Of a stretch of DNA of 64,000 nucleotides, positions 51,572 through 63,042 are shown piece by piece. The position numbers were made by a program, and so were the translations under genes. Every line of letters begins with the position of its first letter. Positions within the stretch are counted from its first letter, which is position 1. Below the pieces are notes generated by a model. That model did no database searches, was not told the DNA's origin, and saw nothing but the letters and a program-made list of their open reading frames with translations. Source of the DNA: Cystobasidiopsis lactophilus (taxonomy: Eukaryota > Basidiomycota > Agaricostilbomycetes > Agaricostilbales > Chionosphaeraceae); contig BCIO01000003.1 of assembly GCA_001599975.1 (NCBI GenBank), positions 1,544,677 to 1,608,676 of the forward strand. The letters are read 5' to 3'.

Positions 51572-51723
51572 GATGAGAATAGATTTTTCAGGTTCTGCAG
51601 AGGCTCAAGCGTGAGCTCCAGCTCGCTGATGAGATCAATAGAGTCTTCGTACAGGTCAGAAAGCGGCGAATGGTCGATGAATGAAGTCTTGCAGCAAGCT
51701 GTTTGCGTGAGGCGCATGCGCAT
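51489..51723 (-). promoter_or_regulatory. overlapping upstream ORF before the eIF5 start codon
   Basis: If the mRNA begins upstream of 51723, the first intron's 5' exon contains an ORF from ATG 51723-51721 (a second ATG follows at 51717-51715). In the spliced mRNA it has 54 codons, passes over the eIF5 start in the -1 frame and stops at TAG 51491-51489, ten bases into the eIF5 frame. Both ATGs have a pyrimidine at -3 (TTCATG, CGCATG), a poor context, while the spliced eIF5 ATG reads ATCATGG, a good one. Transcript start was not established. Confidence 0.5.
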
Positions 51724-52211
51724 GAACGAGATGAGCCTGGAGCCTGCAGTCAGCCTAACTTGTTTCTAGCGCCACCACCTGCCACTGGCTCCCGTGCACT
51801 TAAAAGGCTAGGGAGAGCAGTTTGGGCAGGTAGGATGAGTCAGAAAACGACCAACCCTGTGCGTCGAAGGTGCTGGAGGGGCTGGGGCCGGAGATCTAGC
51901 TAGCGAACAAATCGTGGGCAATAGGCTTGGATGGCGCTTGCTTAAAAGAGGTGTCACGAGCTGTGAGGGGAGCTGGAGCAGAGACGGCTGCGCTGTTGGA
52001 GAAAGAAGGGCGGAGAGCCGTTTTGTCTGCGTTTGCCAGAGGAAGCTCAAAATTGTGGGAGGCCGCTCGGTTCTCGTAGACAGACCGCTTTTTAGGAGTA
52101 TGCAATGACAATGTTATGTACAGGTTTCTCTCAGGGTGCAAGGGTATCCTCTTGTTGGGGCGTTTCCACATTCTAACCACTGCCAAAACCGACAAAACTT
52201 GGAGAGGTGTG
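51572..52211. other. 640-bp gap between NOT1 and eIF5
   Basis: Contains the NOT1 3' UTR, eIF5 promoter and eIF5 5' UTR with the upstream ORF. It also has a minus-strand frame at 51896-52171, listed separately. No RNA gene was recognised. Confidence 0.5.
51896..52171 (-). CDS. candidate 91-residue hypothetical protein
   Basis: An uninterrupted minus-strand frame from ATG 52171 starts MWKRPNKRIPLHPERNLYIT and is then Ala/Ser/Pro-rich (SFSNSAAVSAPAPLTARDTS), ending PIAHDLFAS. It sits between the NOT1 stop and the eIF5 start on the same strand. I recognise no domain. It could be a small gene, an upstream ORF of eIF5, or chance openness in the NOT1 3' UTR. Confidence 0.22.
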   Translation of the reverse strand: MWKRPNKRIPLHPERNLYITLSLHTPKKRSVYENRAASHNFELPLANADKTALRPSFSNSAAVSAPAPLTARDTSFKQAPSKPIAHDLFAS

Positions 52212-55200
52212 CTACTTTTGTTGCTGCGCCTTGCTACGCATGGTGGAGAGCATGGGCAAGAAGGACTTGAGCAGCTCGGGTCGTTGGAAGAACGGGGCCT
52301 CTTCGACATTGAAACGGCGCAAAAGTTCGATCTGCGTCGCGACGAGGCCGAAGGGGTGGGGGCGGACAGTGCAGATGCGCTCCAGGAGAACGCGCACGAC
52401 GATCTCTTTGGAGAGGTTGTCGCTCCGCTCTGAGCCGAAGATGAAGAGGATCAGTTGGGCGGCCCAGTGGGTGTGCAGGTTAGGGAAGCGCAGCTGGTTA
52501 GCGGCGGCCGACATCAGGTGGTAACGTCCTAAAGGCCTCCAATCAGCGCATGTACACAAAGCCAGGGTCACAGCATAGTGAACTCACCTTCGGGGTCCAG
52601 GTCGTTCATCAACGTTTGGAAGAGCTGCACGCTCAGGCCTTGCTCGTCAAACGTGGCCGAGCTGTTGCCCAAGGCGGCAATGCCATTTGTCATTAAAGTC
52701 ATGAAAAAGGAGCTAATGAGCTTCTTGTTGTAGAGCAGGGGGCCGTCCGGGCCGGCCTGAACTTGGAGTTGGCCGGCAAACGAGGTGATGGCAGCTGGCG
52801 CCATCTCGCCGCGAAGAATGCTGTCCAAGGCTTGATGAAGCTGCTGGACGGAGCTAAGGGGCGAGAGGAAGTCGGTGAGAATGACAGGCGGGCGGCGGAA
52901 GTCCGAGTGGGCGAAAACGTCGCCGGCGAACGGATCAGAGAGCTTGACATCCGAAGGGAACGCCGACAACACAATATTCTGAGGACGTGCACGGCACTGA
53001 GCAACAAGTCCGGTAGGGCAGGCAGAAGGAGGAGGGGACAAACCTGAAGCTGCATGCAGGAGCTGGGGATCGCATCGCACAGGCTAATGTAATGGGTCGA
53101 CAAGAAATCTGGGTAGTCATGCAGCAAGACCAGAAAGATCTTGCTGGTGGCCACGTAGAGCGACTTGATCGTCTCGGGTAATGGCCCGCGGTGCACGTGC
53201 GGTTCCAGAAAGCGCAACAGCGAGACCAGCAGGCGCAAGAAGGTGGTCTGGCCTTCACGGTCGCGCAACAGCTTAGGCATCAAAAGCCGATGGGAGATCA
53301 ACGATATCCAGGAGAAAGTGAAGCCCGGGAAATAAAGGGGCTGGAGGGTGTTGATCGAGTGGCTGTTATGTGAACGCTCAATGCATGGCCAAGTGAGTGC
53401 AGGCTTGGAACGAAAGCCTCACCTCAAGGCGACCAGGATCTTCGGGTATGCGGCGCCCAGGTGGTTCTCGACGTGGCTAAGGTTGCTCAAAAAGGAAGAG
53501 AACAGGCGATAGAAAGGCTTCTGGGCTACAGCAAAGTGCACGCCGAGCTCTTCGTGGCACTGGGCCAGCACCAAGACGATGATGGAGAGCACTGAGGGTT
53601 GTGACAGCGGTAAGCCTGGTACAAAACGGCAAAAGCGAAAATCCTACCTTTCGTGAGGTAAAATGCTTTGGCGTCCAAGTTGCCCATGTCGCCCGTGCCA
53701 TCTCCGTGATATTTGAGCATGAAAGCGATCAGGCTACCGAGAGCATCGACAGGGGAAAAGATGCCCGATTCAATCGTGCCTCCCAGAGCCTTTTGCTTGA
53801 TGTAGTTGTCGATGCTGACCTCGGTGCAGGCTGAACAGCACAGGAGTTAGCACAAAGGCAGCTCAAAGGCAGACGAATGGGGAGACGTACTTCGGAAGAA
53901 ACGGGAGGAGAGATCTTCGCCCTTCAAGATGCCTTGCTCTTGCAGCTGGACCACATACTCCACGAAAGAATTCTCCAAAGACGTTGACTGCTGGAAGATG
54001 CGGACCCATTGAACGAAGAACAGGGTGAGCTGCTCTTTGACCTCGGCGTTTTCGATCCCTTGCCTGGCGGCCGCCGCTCCTCCAGGGCCGGCGCGAAGCT
54101 CCTCGATGACCTGTAGAGCGGCCTCCGTCGCCTTCTCGGCACGGTGTGCTTGAAGCAGCGCATCGATCAGGTGGACCAGCTGCTCCTTGGTGGCCAAGGC
54201 AGGCTTGGAGTGCAGGGCCTGGCGCACGAAGCGAGCGGCAAAGTCGACGGTGGTGGCGCGGAAGTCGCGGGTGACAAACTTGGCCAGCTGCGCCTCGTAG
54301 TCTTGCAGAGGGATGATGTTATGCTGAATTAGGGCGACCGTAACAGGGACGTTGAACTTGCGCTGTTGCCGAGTCCCTGAGGCGTCAGCTGGCTTTCTCT
54401 GAGCGAGCGAGAGATGGCGCTCACCTCGTCTTCTGCGTAGACCAACCAAGACATGACTTCGCGCAGGACCTTGTCCGAGAAAGCGCACAGCTTGTCGAGC
54501 AAGGTAGCGTACACTTCTCGCGCTAGGTCGGTCGGGGCCCGGTAGAGCAGCTGGACCACCTTCTGGGAGCATGCCAGCGCTGTTTCGTCGGTATGCAGCG
54601 AGCGGGCGGCCAGGGTGGGCAGGTCGTTGAGCACACCGGTGATCTCGTTATTCATGGGCAGTTCAGCCAAAGACAGTGCTGTTTCAGTGTGCAGGTGGCC
54701 GTCCAACTCGGTGACGACGTGGTTAAAGCTGTCGACTGCCTGCTGCACAGTGAGCATGAGGGCTGGGCCTTGTCCCGGATAGTCGGCCTTGGGCCGCAGC
54801 GCAGTCTCGTCGTCGTTGGCGGGAGTCATGCCACGAGCGGCACGCTCCAACGAGCTGACCGCCGCTGCGCGGACGCGGCTGAAGTCTTCGTAGACTTGGA
54901 GCTGCTGGGGCTGAAGACCATTGACTTTGAGGCGCAAGGGGTCCGGCAACATGTTGGAGAAGTGCGAGGCGGCCTGCGAGGCTTGGTCCCAGTACGCTTG
55001 ATTCGAGTGCTCGCGGTGCTTCCGGCGGCTGCCGTAGGCTGCTGCCAGACCTTCATCAATCTCGCCGACCGCCTTTTCCATCGCCACGCGCTCCACCACC
55101 GAGCAAGCCAGCTCAAGGTTGTCATTGACTACAAAGGTGATGGCGGACTCGGGCAAGTTGTGCTGCACAGCGAAGCCGCCTTTGTCAGTAAAGGCGGTAA

Positions 55201-58200
55201 TGGAGAACGATTCACTCACTTCAGAGAAGCCGTTCTGGATGAGCAGGTTCCTCAAGTTGGTTATGATGCTGAGTCGAAGCGGCTCCTTGCAGGTGACCAA
55301 AGCCAGGCTGCCAGCCAAGTTCTGCACCATCAGGTGGGCGGATTTGCGCAGCTTAGCCTCGTCGCCCTCCATAGCAAAATCCTTTGCTGCGAGTTCGCGA
55401 GTGGAGATGCCGGCAATGGTTACCGAACGCTCAACGACGGGTGCGATAATCTCGCGAATGGCGCGATCGAGGGCGGCGAAGACGACGCGCTTGAAGTTGG
55501 GGTTGTTGGCAAACTGGGGAATTTGAGGGCTGAAGACGACGTAAGACGGGAGGGACTGCAAAGCGGCTGTGATGCTCTCTTGGAGACCGACAGCGAAGCC
55601 AGCGCCGCTGGTGAGCATGACACCGGGCTGGCGGGCGGCCTGAGATGGGAAGCCAGTCGCCGTGTCACGGTCGTTGGCGATCATGGCAGCGCTCGGCGCA
55701 GATCCTGGAGCGGCAGCTTCGCTCTTTTCCGGGCGGCTGCGCAGAATCTGAGAGGCCTCGATCTGCTTGAGATCCAGATTCAGGCTCTTGCATAGCACCT
55801 CAATCTCGAATTTGAGGTTGAGCTTGAGCTCGGCGAACTGGTAGAGCTCGACCAGCAACCGAACGATGGCCATGAGCCACGGGTTTGGCGGCTTGAAAAC
55901 CTTTGACTTGGCGGCCTGCTCGAGGATTTTGCAGACGAACGGGATGGCGGCGATCAGGCGGCCGCTGTCGTAGCCCTGCACCAGCAGCTCTTTGAAAGCG
56001 ATGTTGTTGTGCTTAATCGGTTTGTTGCGAGCCAGGGTGAGCGCGCCAACCCAGGCGCCTAGGTTCTTGAGCAGAGTGCGCTCTGTGCTCGACTGGGTCG
56101 TCTTGTCCGAATTTAAGAGCACGGCCGACTTGCTGTATGACTCTTGCAGAATGTGCTTATCCAAGAGCGGGCGCCCGAGGCCGCTAAGAAAGTCGAGGTA
56201 GAGGCCGTGGTTGTTGGGCTCGATACAGACGCGCTGGGCGACAAAGTAGTTGGCCAGCCAGCGGAAATTGTCCTCTTGCAGGCGCTCGTTCATATCGGCA
56301 ATCTTGGCCTCGAGGTTGGACGGCGCCAAATTGTTGATGATGAACAGGATCTTGTCAGAGGTGTCCTCGTCTGGCGGCTGCAGAGGCTCGTCGGTGTCCG
56401 GCGACGCTTGAATGGCGGCAAAAGGCAGCGCTGGGGCGGCCCCTTCTGCCTGCGGGTCCAACAGACCGTTCTGGAGGGCCAACGCCTCGGCTGAGCCTGG
56501 CTCAGCCAAGACTGCACGTGCGTAGGCGGCGACCTCGGGGTTGGCGGTCGAGATGTGGGGGATGTTGAGGATGGCGTTGGCGAGCTGAGGCCACTCTTGC
56601 AGACGCGGTTGGAAGCGCGCGAGGGCATTGATACCAAAGCGGTAAGAGGCCGTTGTGGGCGGGTGCTTGAGGGCGTCGAGAACGTAGCGAACAGCGATGC
56701 CGAGTGGGATGTGGTCGACGACCTGGTGCTGGATGAGACAGCCAAAGAGGTGGGCCGTTAACAGCAGCTCTTGCGGAGGGTAAGTGGCCACGAAGCGCAT
56801 CTCGTCCATAAGGCCGTGCAACATGCACTGGTAGAACTCGATGGGCCGAGCCTCGCCAGAATCGCGGGCGCGCTGGAGGATGTGCACGACCTCGTCGACC
56901 GTGATTTCGGCTTCATACATGCGGCGAAAGGTGGAATCCACTTCGGTTTCAATGTCCGAAGGGAAGGCGGCCACCGCCATGCCGGGCTCTTGGTCGCCGC
57001 CGGGGGCGAAGTTGAGGAGGCGGGGGTGGAGCTGCAGGCTCAGCGTGCGGACTTCTTTGAACGCCTCGATGTCCTCCGAGCTGAACAACTCGTGGCTCAT
57101 GCGCAGCGCACGCATGAAAATTGCCACAGCCCCGGCCAGCAGCGGCATCGTGGTCGCCTCGGGCGGTGGGTCCATCTCGTTCCGGTGCAGCTCGTAGCGG
57201 ACCTTGCTGCCAACAAAGGCCAGCGTTTCCTTCACAAACGGGGCGCCGTGACGGGCGATGGTCGTCTGCAACCAGCGTGCCAGCTCGAGGTATTCCCTGC
57301 GCGAAGCCAACGCAGCGGCATCGAGCGCCAGACGGAAGGGTCGCAGCTCGAGGATATCCTGCAGGATGTGCAAGTCTTGGCCGACGTCCACGATGCGGCC
57401 GAGATTGAGCTCCGATTCGTCGTAAAAGTCGCGAAGCGCGGCCAGCACAAACCCACGATCGAGCTGCCAAAGCTTAAAGAAAACCAGCTGGTGCGAGGGG
57501 GCGCCGGCGAGGAAGGTGGAGAGCAGGCGGGCGCAGAGAGAGGTGTGCAGGGCGTTCCATGGCTTGTCAATGACGACGAGACCAATTAACACGAGCTCAG
57601 GGTGGCTCTTGCTGGCGCGCTCAAGGATGTCGCTGACGGTCTGCTCCAGACTCTCGTCGTGCGACAGGCGGATGAGGGTCTGGATGAGCTCGACGGCGTT
57701 CCAGGCGGCGCCTTGGACGGCTTGGGCCAGACCGCGGATGGTAGAGTTGGCGCCTGCTACGTCGGCAGCGGACACGATTTCGGTGATGTCTGGGAAGGCG
57801 CCGATGGAAGGGATTTCGGTGGGAAGGAAGGCGAGGCGCTCGAGCAAGAGCAGCTGGCGGCTAGGGTTCGTCCACTTGCCCCACAGTGCTTTGGTGGCAC
57901 TGGTAGAGTTGAGGAAGATGCCTGCTAGCGCCTTGAGGGCCCAAGTCTCTGGCAGCGGATCCGAAGACTCGTCGAAAGCGGTGAAGATGACTGCGTTCCA
58001 GTTGGACCCCGCAGGCAACTGCTCATAGAGCACTCGAACAAAGACGGCGGGGTCGATGCCGATGTTGTCGCCAGCGGTCGCGGCGAGGCCGAGGTAATCA
58101 ACCAGCAGCTCGGCCAAGCGTCGCTCGGAGCTTGGTGAAGAGGGCGGCGAAGGACACTTGCCGTGCTTCACAATGATGGCTTTGAAGAGCTCCGCGAAGC

Positions 58201-59255
58201 AGGAGTTGGGGTCTGGGATCAAGCGATGTAGGATGGAGATTGTAGGCGTGGTCGTCGCGAATCTGGAGCGGCGCCAAAGCCTCAGGGTTCAGCCCACAGC
58301 TTTGGCGAGCGAGAGAAGAGTCCAAAAACGCACTCCATATTGTCCAAAGAGTGCAAAGCAACCTGCGTGGCGATTTGCACGCCCACTCGAGTGCGAATGG
58401 CCCGCACAAAATTCTTCTTATGCTCGATGTCGAACAGAGGCTGCACGGCTGGCGATGGCCGGTCGTCCCACACTCCTAGTTCGCATTTTTCGGGGTCGAT
58501 TTGCCAGTCTGAGACGACGCGGTCGAGCAGCCGGCTTAGGGCGATTGGCCCGACCACGTCACTTGCCTGTCCCGCCGCCAATCCTTCCACTGCCGCGTGC
58601 CAACTGTCCTTGATCAACGCATAGGCGGCCAGGCCAAACTCTTTGGCCTTGCCGTGCAGGGCGAGGGCGTTGCGGTAGGCCGCCGGTGACTGGTTGGCCT
58701 GGTTGGCTGGCGGAAGGACGAGCACCTTGACCATTTCCAGGCCCAGCACCAAGCGCTCGAGGCCGGTGAAGCTGCCGCGATCGCAGAACGAGGCCAGGTG
58801 TTCGCCCATGCTGCGAAAGGCCTCGGACGACGCTGAGCCGGACGAGGTGTCATTCAATCCGGACAGCACGGCCTCGCGGAAGCGGTGGGTGAGCAAGGGG
58901 TCTCTGACGAGCTTTTTGGTGCAGGAGAGGAGCAGTCGGAGCGCGAGATGGGGCGCGGGCGTGGGATGGGGAACAGGCGCATTGAGCGGGCTGGACAGCG
59001 CAGGGGCGGACGAGATGATCAGGCGACGGACGAGATGAATGTTGGCCTCTGCGCCATGCGCCTCGACCAGCTGCAGCGGCGTCCAAGACGTAAGCTGACC
59101 CTTTTGACTGGAGACGTGGGGAGGAAGAGACTCACAGCGTTGATCTCTCTGGCATTCCTCTCGTAGCTCTCGTCACTGATCGTGCTCAATTGAAAGACCA
59201 GCTGGGCCTTTATGATGGCCAGAGTCGAGGCCTGGTTCTGCTCGGAAGTCAGCAT
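52212..59255 (-). CDS. NOT1: CCR4-NOT complex scaffold subunit NOT1
   Basis: Central scaffold of the main mRNA deadenylase complex. The N-terminal exon reads MLTSEQNQASTLAIIKAQLV, then LTSWTPLQLVEAHGAEANIH. A single exon of about 3.9 kb (58222-54370) carries the HEAT-like N-terminal domain, the MIF4G domain that binds the CAF1 deadenylase (NIAFKELLVQGYDSGRLIAA, NPWLMAIVRLLVELYQFAEL), and the CAF40-binding DUF3819 region (FKRVVFAALDRAIREIIAPV, TKDFAMEGDEAKLR-like). The C-terminal NOT1 domain is spread over smaller exons (LVLLHDYPDFLSTHYISLCD, IVLSAFPSDVKLSDPF) and ends MLSTMRSKAQQQK. Upstream in-frame ATGs at 59303 and 59504 make the exact start uncertain. An intron near 58340 joins LDNME to FATTTPTISILHRL. 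Confidence 0.93.
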
Positions 59256-59638
59256 GTCGGCCCTCCCAGCGGACTCGGGCGATGCGCACCGTCTGCGAGC
59301 CATTGGATGCGCTCCGCATGCTTGGGGATGTGGGACTTTTCTCAACCTCTCAGCTTGTCTCGACGCATCGCCACCAAGGACAGGCGCTCTCTCAAGAGCT
59401 TGGGGGTCCGAGTCGAGCTGGTTGCCTGCTCTGCGCCCAAGTTTGCTCGCTCCCGCACGCAACCCGTGGTGGCAAAATGCAAACAAGGTCTCTCTACTTG
59501 GCATGTCATCTCTAGTTCCTCTGACATCGCTATGATACTGATTGCGCGAGACGGAAGAAATCTACGGTGCGGCTAACCCTTGCAAGCCCGAAAACGCAGG
59601 GCTTTGTAATGGTAGGAGAACTGCAGCAGGTAGACAGG
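59256..59638. other. 383-bp gap between methyltransferase and NOT1
   Basis: Both neighbours are on the minus strand. It holds the NOT1 promoter or extra N-terminal coding sequence, since the NOT1 frame is open to 59504. No other feature was seen. Confidence 0.45.
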
Positions 59639-61110
59639 TCAACAGCGAGGGCGGTGATATGAGAAGCGACGCACCAGACCACGCTCGTTCTCAGTGTAAG
59701 GCAAGTTGTCGACAAAGTCGCTGAGCTCCACCTCAAAACCCGTGAGCTGGAGCAGCTCCAACACCTCTTCCGCGGTGGGCTCGATGAGGGGCCCGGGCCC
59801 GTGGTACAGAAGGGCGCCAATGTTGAGAAAGTGGCCACCGGGCTTCAGCATCCTGTGGACTTTGCCTGCAGGCGGTTGGTTAGCAAAGCTCAGGCGGCCA
59901 AATTTGAAGGGCAGCGCACAAAACGTGTCTGCCATGTCATCCGGCACGTCAATGAAGAAGCACGAAGCCACAAAATCGAAGCTGCCAGGCTTGAGAGCCG
60001 GGTGATCTGTTTCGTCGGCTTGCAAAAAGTCGCCGGGCAGCATGGTGATTCGGCCAAGGACTTCAGGATCGATTTGAACGTCGGGGAAGCGAACAGAGCG
60101 CGCCATGTCGGCCACCGAGCGCTGGTGCGAGAAGCTGGAAATCCAGGGGCACACTTGATGTTCGTTGATCGAACGACTCTTGAAGACCATCTCTTTCCCG
60201 AAAAGCATAAAGTACGAGAGCTCGACGCTGTACAACAAGAACATTGTTCAGCTGTGAAATTGAAGCTTAGTACATTAGACATACCCCACAACTTCGCACC
60301 CTGTGAAAGAGAGGACTAAGTCGCCACCGAATCGACGGTGGATAGTTTGTCTTACCCATTGCCGCCAAATCTATTGACCTTCTATCAGCCCAAAATCTCA
60401 AGACAATAGATCGTCGATTTACCATAGCACAGACGGCCAAGGCCGGCTCCTGGGACCAGCACTTTGGGAGGCGAGGAAGGCTTGGAGGCGATGTGCTTTC
60501 TGCAGGCTTCAAGGATGAAGTCGTGGGTGGCGTATCGTTCTTGAGCACCATCCTCTTCATACCCGTACGTAAGGATCTCTCTCGATTTCACTAAGCAGAG
60601 GGCAACGAACGCGACCAATCGCGCACCAAGTGTTTGAACAGCTCGTCAACACGGCTACAGCAGCAGTCAGCCACTTCAAGCCTTCCGCGATTTCAGAGTA
60701 AACTCATACGAGAAGGCGTTTACAGGCGGATCAGACGCGAAGGCATGCTTGACGGGTCGATAGGGCGCCCCAGTTCTCAGGAGTGCACGACAGAGCTGCC
60801 CGTTGATCCAGATGGCATCTTCGACGGCATCAAGTTTCGCTCCCCATCGCAAAGGGTCCAAGTAGAGCTTCCTCTTGCCGGGCGGGGCCTTCCTCAAAGC
60901 GAGTCGCTTGGTTCGAATGCGGCCATAATTGACCTTTTCCCATCCCTTCAGACTCGCCCGAGCCTGGCTTAGAAACGGACTTGTATCGCTTGAACCTGGG
61001 CTGGGCTTGAGCACGCGCCACCAGCCCAGCGGGAAGTACTTGTATGGCAGGCCGAACAATGCGACCGTAAAACACAAGGCGAGCAACGCTTCGAGCAAGT
61101 CAACGGGCAT
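59639..61110 (-). CDS. carnosine N-methyltransferase family (N2227) protein
   Basis: SAM-dependent methyltransferase of the CARNMT1/YNL092W family, which methylates the imidazole of carnosine-like substrates. The SAM motif is KVLVPGAGLGRLCYDLAAMG, spread over small exons. It is followed by GCEVVGVELSYFMLFGKEMV, the family block NEHQVCPWISSFSHQRSVAD, then LPGDFLQ, GSFDFVASCFFIDVPDDM and MLKPGGHFLNIGALLYHGPG. The N-terminal family helix KLDAVEDAIWINGQLCRALL is present. The start ATG 61110 adds a hydrophobic segment, LLEALLALCFTVALFGL, that looks like a membrane anchor and is unusual for the family. Introns are dense around the SAM motif; acceptors there (CAATAG, TTTCACAG, TTGTACAG) were chosen by frame and family fit. 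Confidence 0.86.
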
Positions 61111-61260
61111 CAAGCGCGCATGTGTTGGCGTTGCGTGTTCGCTCAAAGTACCATAACGTGTCAAGACACAAGCCAGCAGTCACAAATCACCAGTCGAGGC
61201 AGGTCGTCGTCTGCCTCAGAGGTTGGAGTCGGACCGCCTCGATCAAACCTCCGCATTACG
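61111..61260. promoter_or_regulatory. 150-bp divergent promoter, methyltransferase and Ggc1
   Basis: The two start codons diverge across 150 bp, so core promoters are shared or overlap. No TATA-like element stands out. The methyltransferase frame is open for a further 54 bp upstream of its ATG. Confidence 0.45.
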
Positions 61261-62829
61261 ATGGCGCCAAACATGGGCAAGCACAAGGAAGTGCGTCGTC
61301 TGTTCGAGCTCCAATTACACGAAGAGTCTGCTCACTGCGACACAGAGCGTGGCCGCTCGGGTGACTGGCGCTGGCGCTGCAGGTCAGTCTGCCCACCAAA
61401 TTTTTGCAGGACGGTCTTGAATGCCTGCACAGGCATCTGCGAGCTCGCTCTCTTCCACCCGATAGACACTGTGGCCAAGCGCTTGATGTGTGGCTCTCTT
61501 TTCGATGTGCCGAGCGCAGAGCTTAACAGGCAATCACTTGGACAGGTCGAACAAGGTCTGTCTGCTGCATAAACTCTTGTGCCCCATGATACATCAGATC
61601 CTGATCAGGTAGGACTCCATACAGGCCAAAGATTTTGGCTACAGCACCGTCATATTCAAGAACTATGCGAATGCGCCATTGGGAACCAGATTGCTATCGT
61701 GCGTTGAGGCCTCCGCTGCTTCACTGGTTGGTCCAGCGCTCAGTGGCAGCGTGCAGTCTCTTTCCTGGCTTGGGCTATGCTGGTGCTTCCTTTTTCATCT
61801 GCCACGCACGCCCAATCTGACTCCCGTCCACAGGGAGCTACAAGATCCTCCAAAGAGTTTATGTGCGTTTACCCCGGAAGCCCAGGAGCCAGTACAACAC
61901 GCTGATCTTCATCGACTGCACACAGAAATTCGGTGGCCAGCCCTACGTCAACGACTTCTTGAACGCCAACTACAAGCAGCAGTTCATCTCCGCTTTCGGC
62001 GAGAAGAACGGCAAAGCCATGACCAGCGCCGTCGCCGGCTCCATCATTGGCATTGGCGAGGTCGTCTTGCTGCCCCTCGACTTGCTCAAGGTCAAGCGTC
62101 AGACCAACCCCGAAGCGTTCCGCGGCCGCGGCATCTTCAAGCTGATCGCTGACGAGGGCTTTGGCCTTTATGCCGGTTGGTCTTGGACCATGGCACGCAA
62201 CGCCCCGGGCTCTTTCGCCCTGTTCGGCGGCTCCTCATTCACCAAGGAGTACATTTTTGGCTTGAAAGACTACTCGGCAGCGACCTGGGGCCAAAACTTT
62301 GTGGCGTCCATTGCTGGGTCGGTGGCTTCCATTGCTGTCAGCCAGCCCATCGACCTCATCAAGAGTAAGTTCCTCTTGCCTTAATTGTCCTGCCTGAGGC
62401 GCCGATTCATCCGTGGGCCAGCTCGCATCCAAAACCAAAATTTCGAGACACGGCAAGGCGGCTTTGCCATCATTTCCGAACTCATCAAGCACGAAGGCCC
62501 AGCTGCTTTTTTCAAGGTGAGGGCTGAAGTGCCATCAGTTTCCTGTCATCAATTTGAGGTCGGTCTTCTCACATCCGATTCGCCAGGGCTTGACTCCCAA
62601 GATTCTCGTTGTCGGTGAGCACACGCCTTCCTGGGCTGTTTCTTAGCTAGCTGTTGTGGCACCTTGCTCAACGACTTCATCGTTTGACGCGATCTACAGG
62701 CCCGAAGGTGTGTTCTTTTCCTATTTTCCTAGATAATTTCGATTCTCACGGTCAAAAACGACCAATCCAGTTAATCTTCAGTTTTACTTTAGCTCAAAGT
62801 TTGATCCCCTTCTTTGGCAAGCTCATGTA
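61261..62829 (+). CDS. GGC1: mitochondrial GTP/GDP carrier, Ggc1 type
   Basis: Inner-membrane carrier that exchanges GTP for GDP between cytosol and mitochondrial matrix. Exon 1 is 30 nt (MAPNMGKHKE); the next exon gives SVARVTGAGAAG and then ICELALFHPIDTVAKRLM, with the carrier motif HPIDTVAKR. The large exon carries VAGSIIGIGEVVLLPLDLLK followed by VKRQTNPEAFRGRG, highly typical of Ggc1, and VSQPIDLIK in the third repeat. The end is GPKLIFSFTLAQSLIPFFGK LM. All three signatures P-x-D-x-x-[KR] are present. Introns are short; the first begins GTGCGT after KHKE. The gene is head to head with the methyltransferase, with 150 bp between start codons. Confidence 0.93.
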
Positions 62830-63042
62830 GACGAGAGGGGGCCGAGAGCGAGAGCGAGAGGTGGTCGTAGACGGATTTTTTGTACGAGTTATCTAGAGGC
62901 CTTCACCAATTCACACCTCAATCCCTTCTCTTACACCTCAAGCAGAGGATTGGAACGGCAGCCACCACTCTTGTGTGTTCACGAGGACAGAAAGTTCAAA
63001 GCGAGCACTTGCATCTCTTCCGCACTCCATTCAACCGAAAAG
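62830..63042. promoter_or_regulatory. promoter region of fibrillarin
   Basis: 213 bp between the Ggc1 stop and the fibrillarin ATG. It holds a short GAGAGC-type purine repeat (about 62840-62862, gagagcgagagcgagag) that could be a regulatory or nucleosome-free element. No other motif was recognised. Confidence 0.4.

Noticed and set aside
54593-55795. 400-codon plus-strand frame inside NOT1
   Set aside because: It lies wholly antisense to conserved NOT1 sequence and has no domain signal; a shadow frame.
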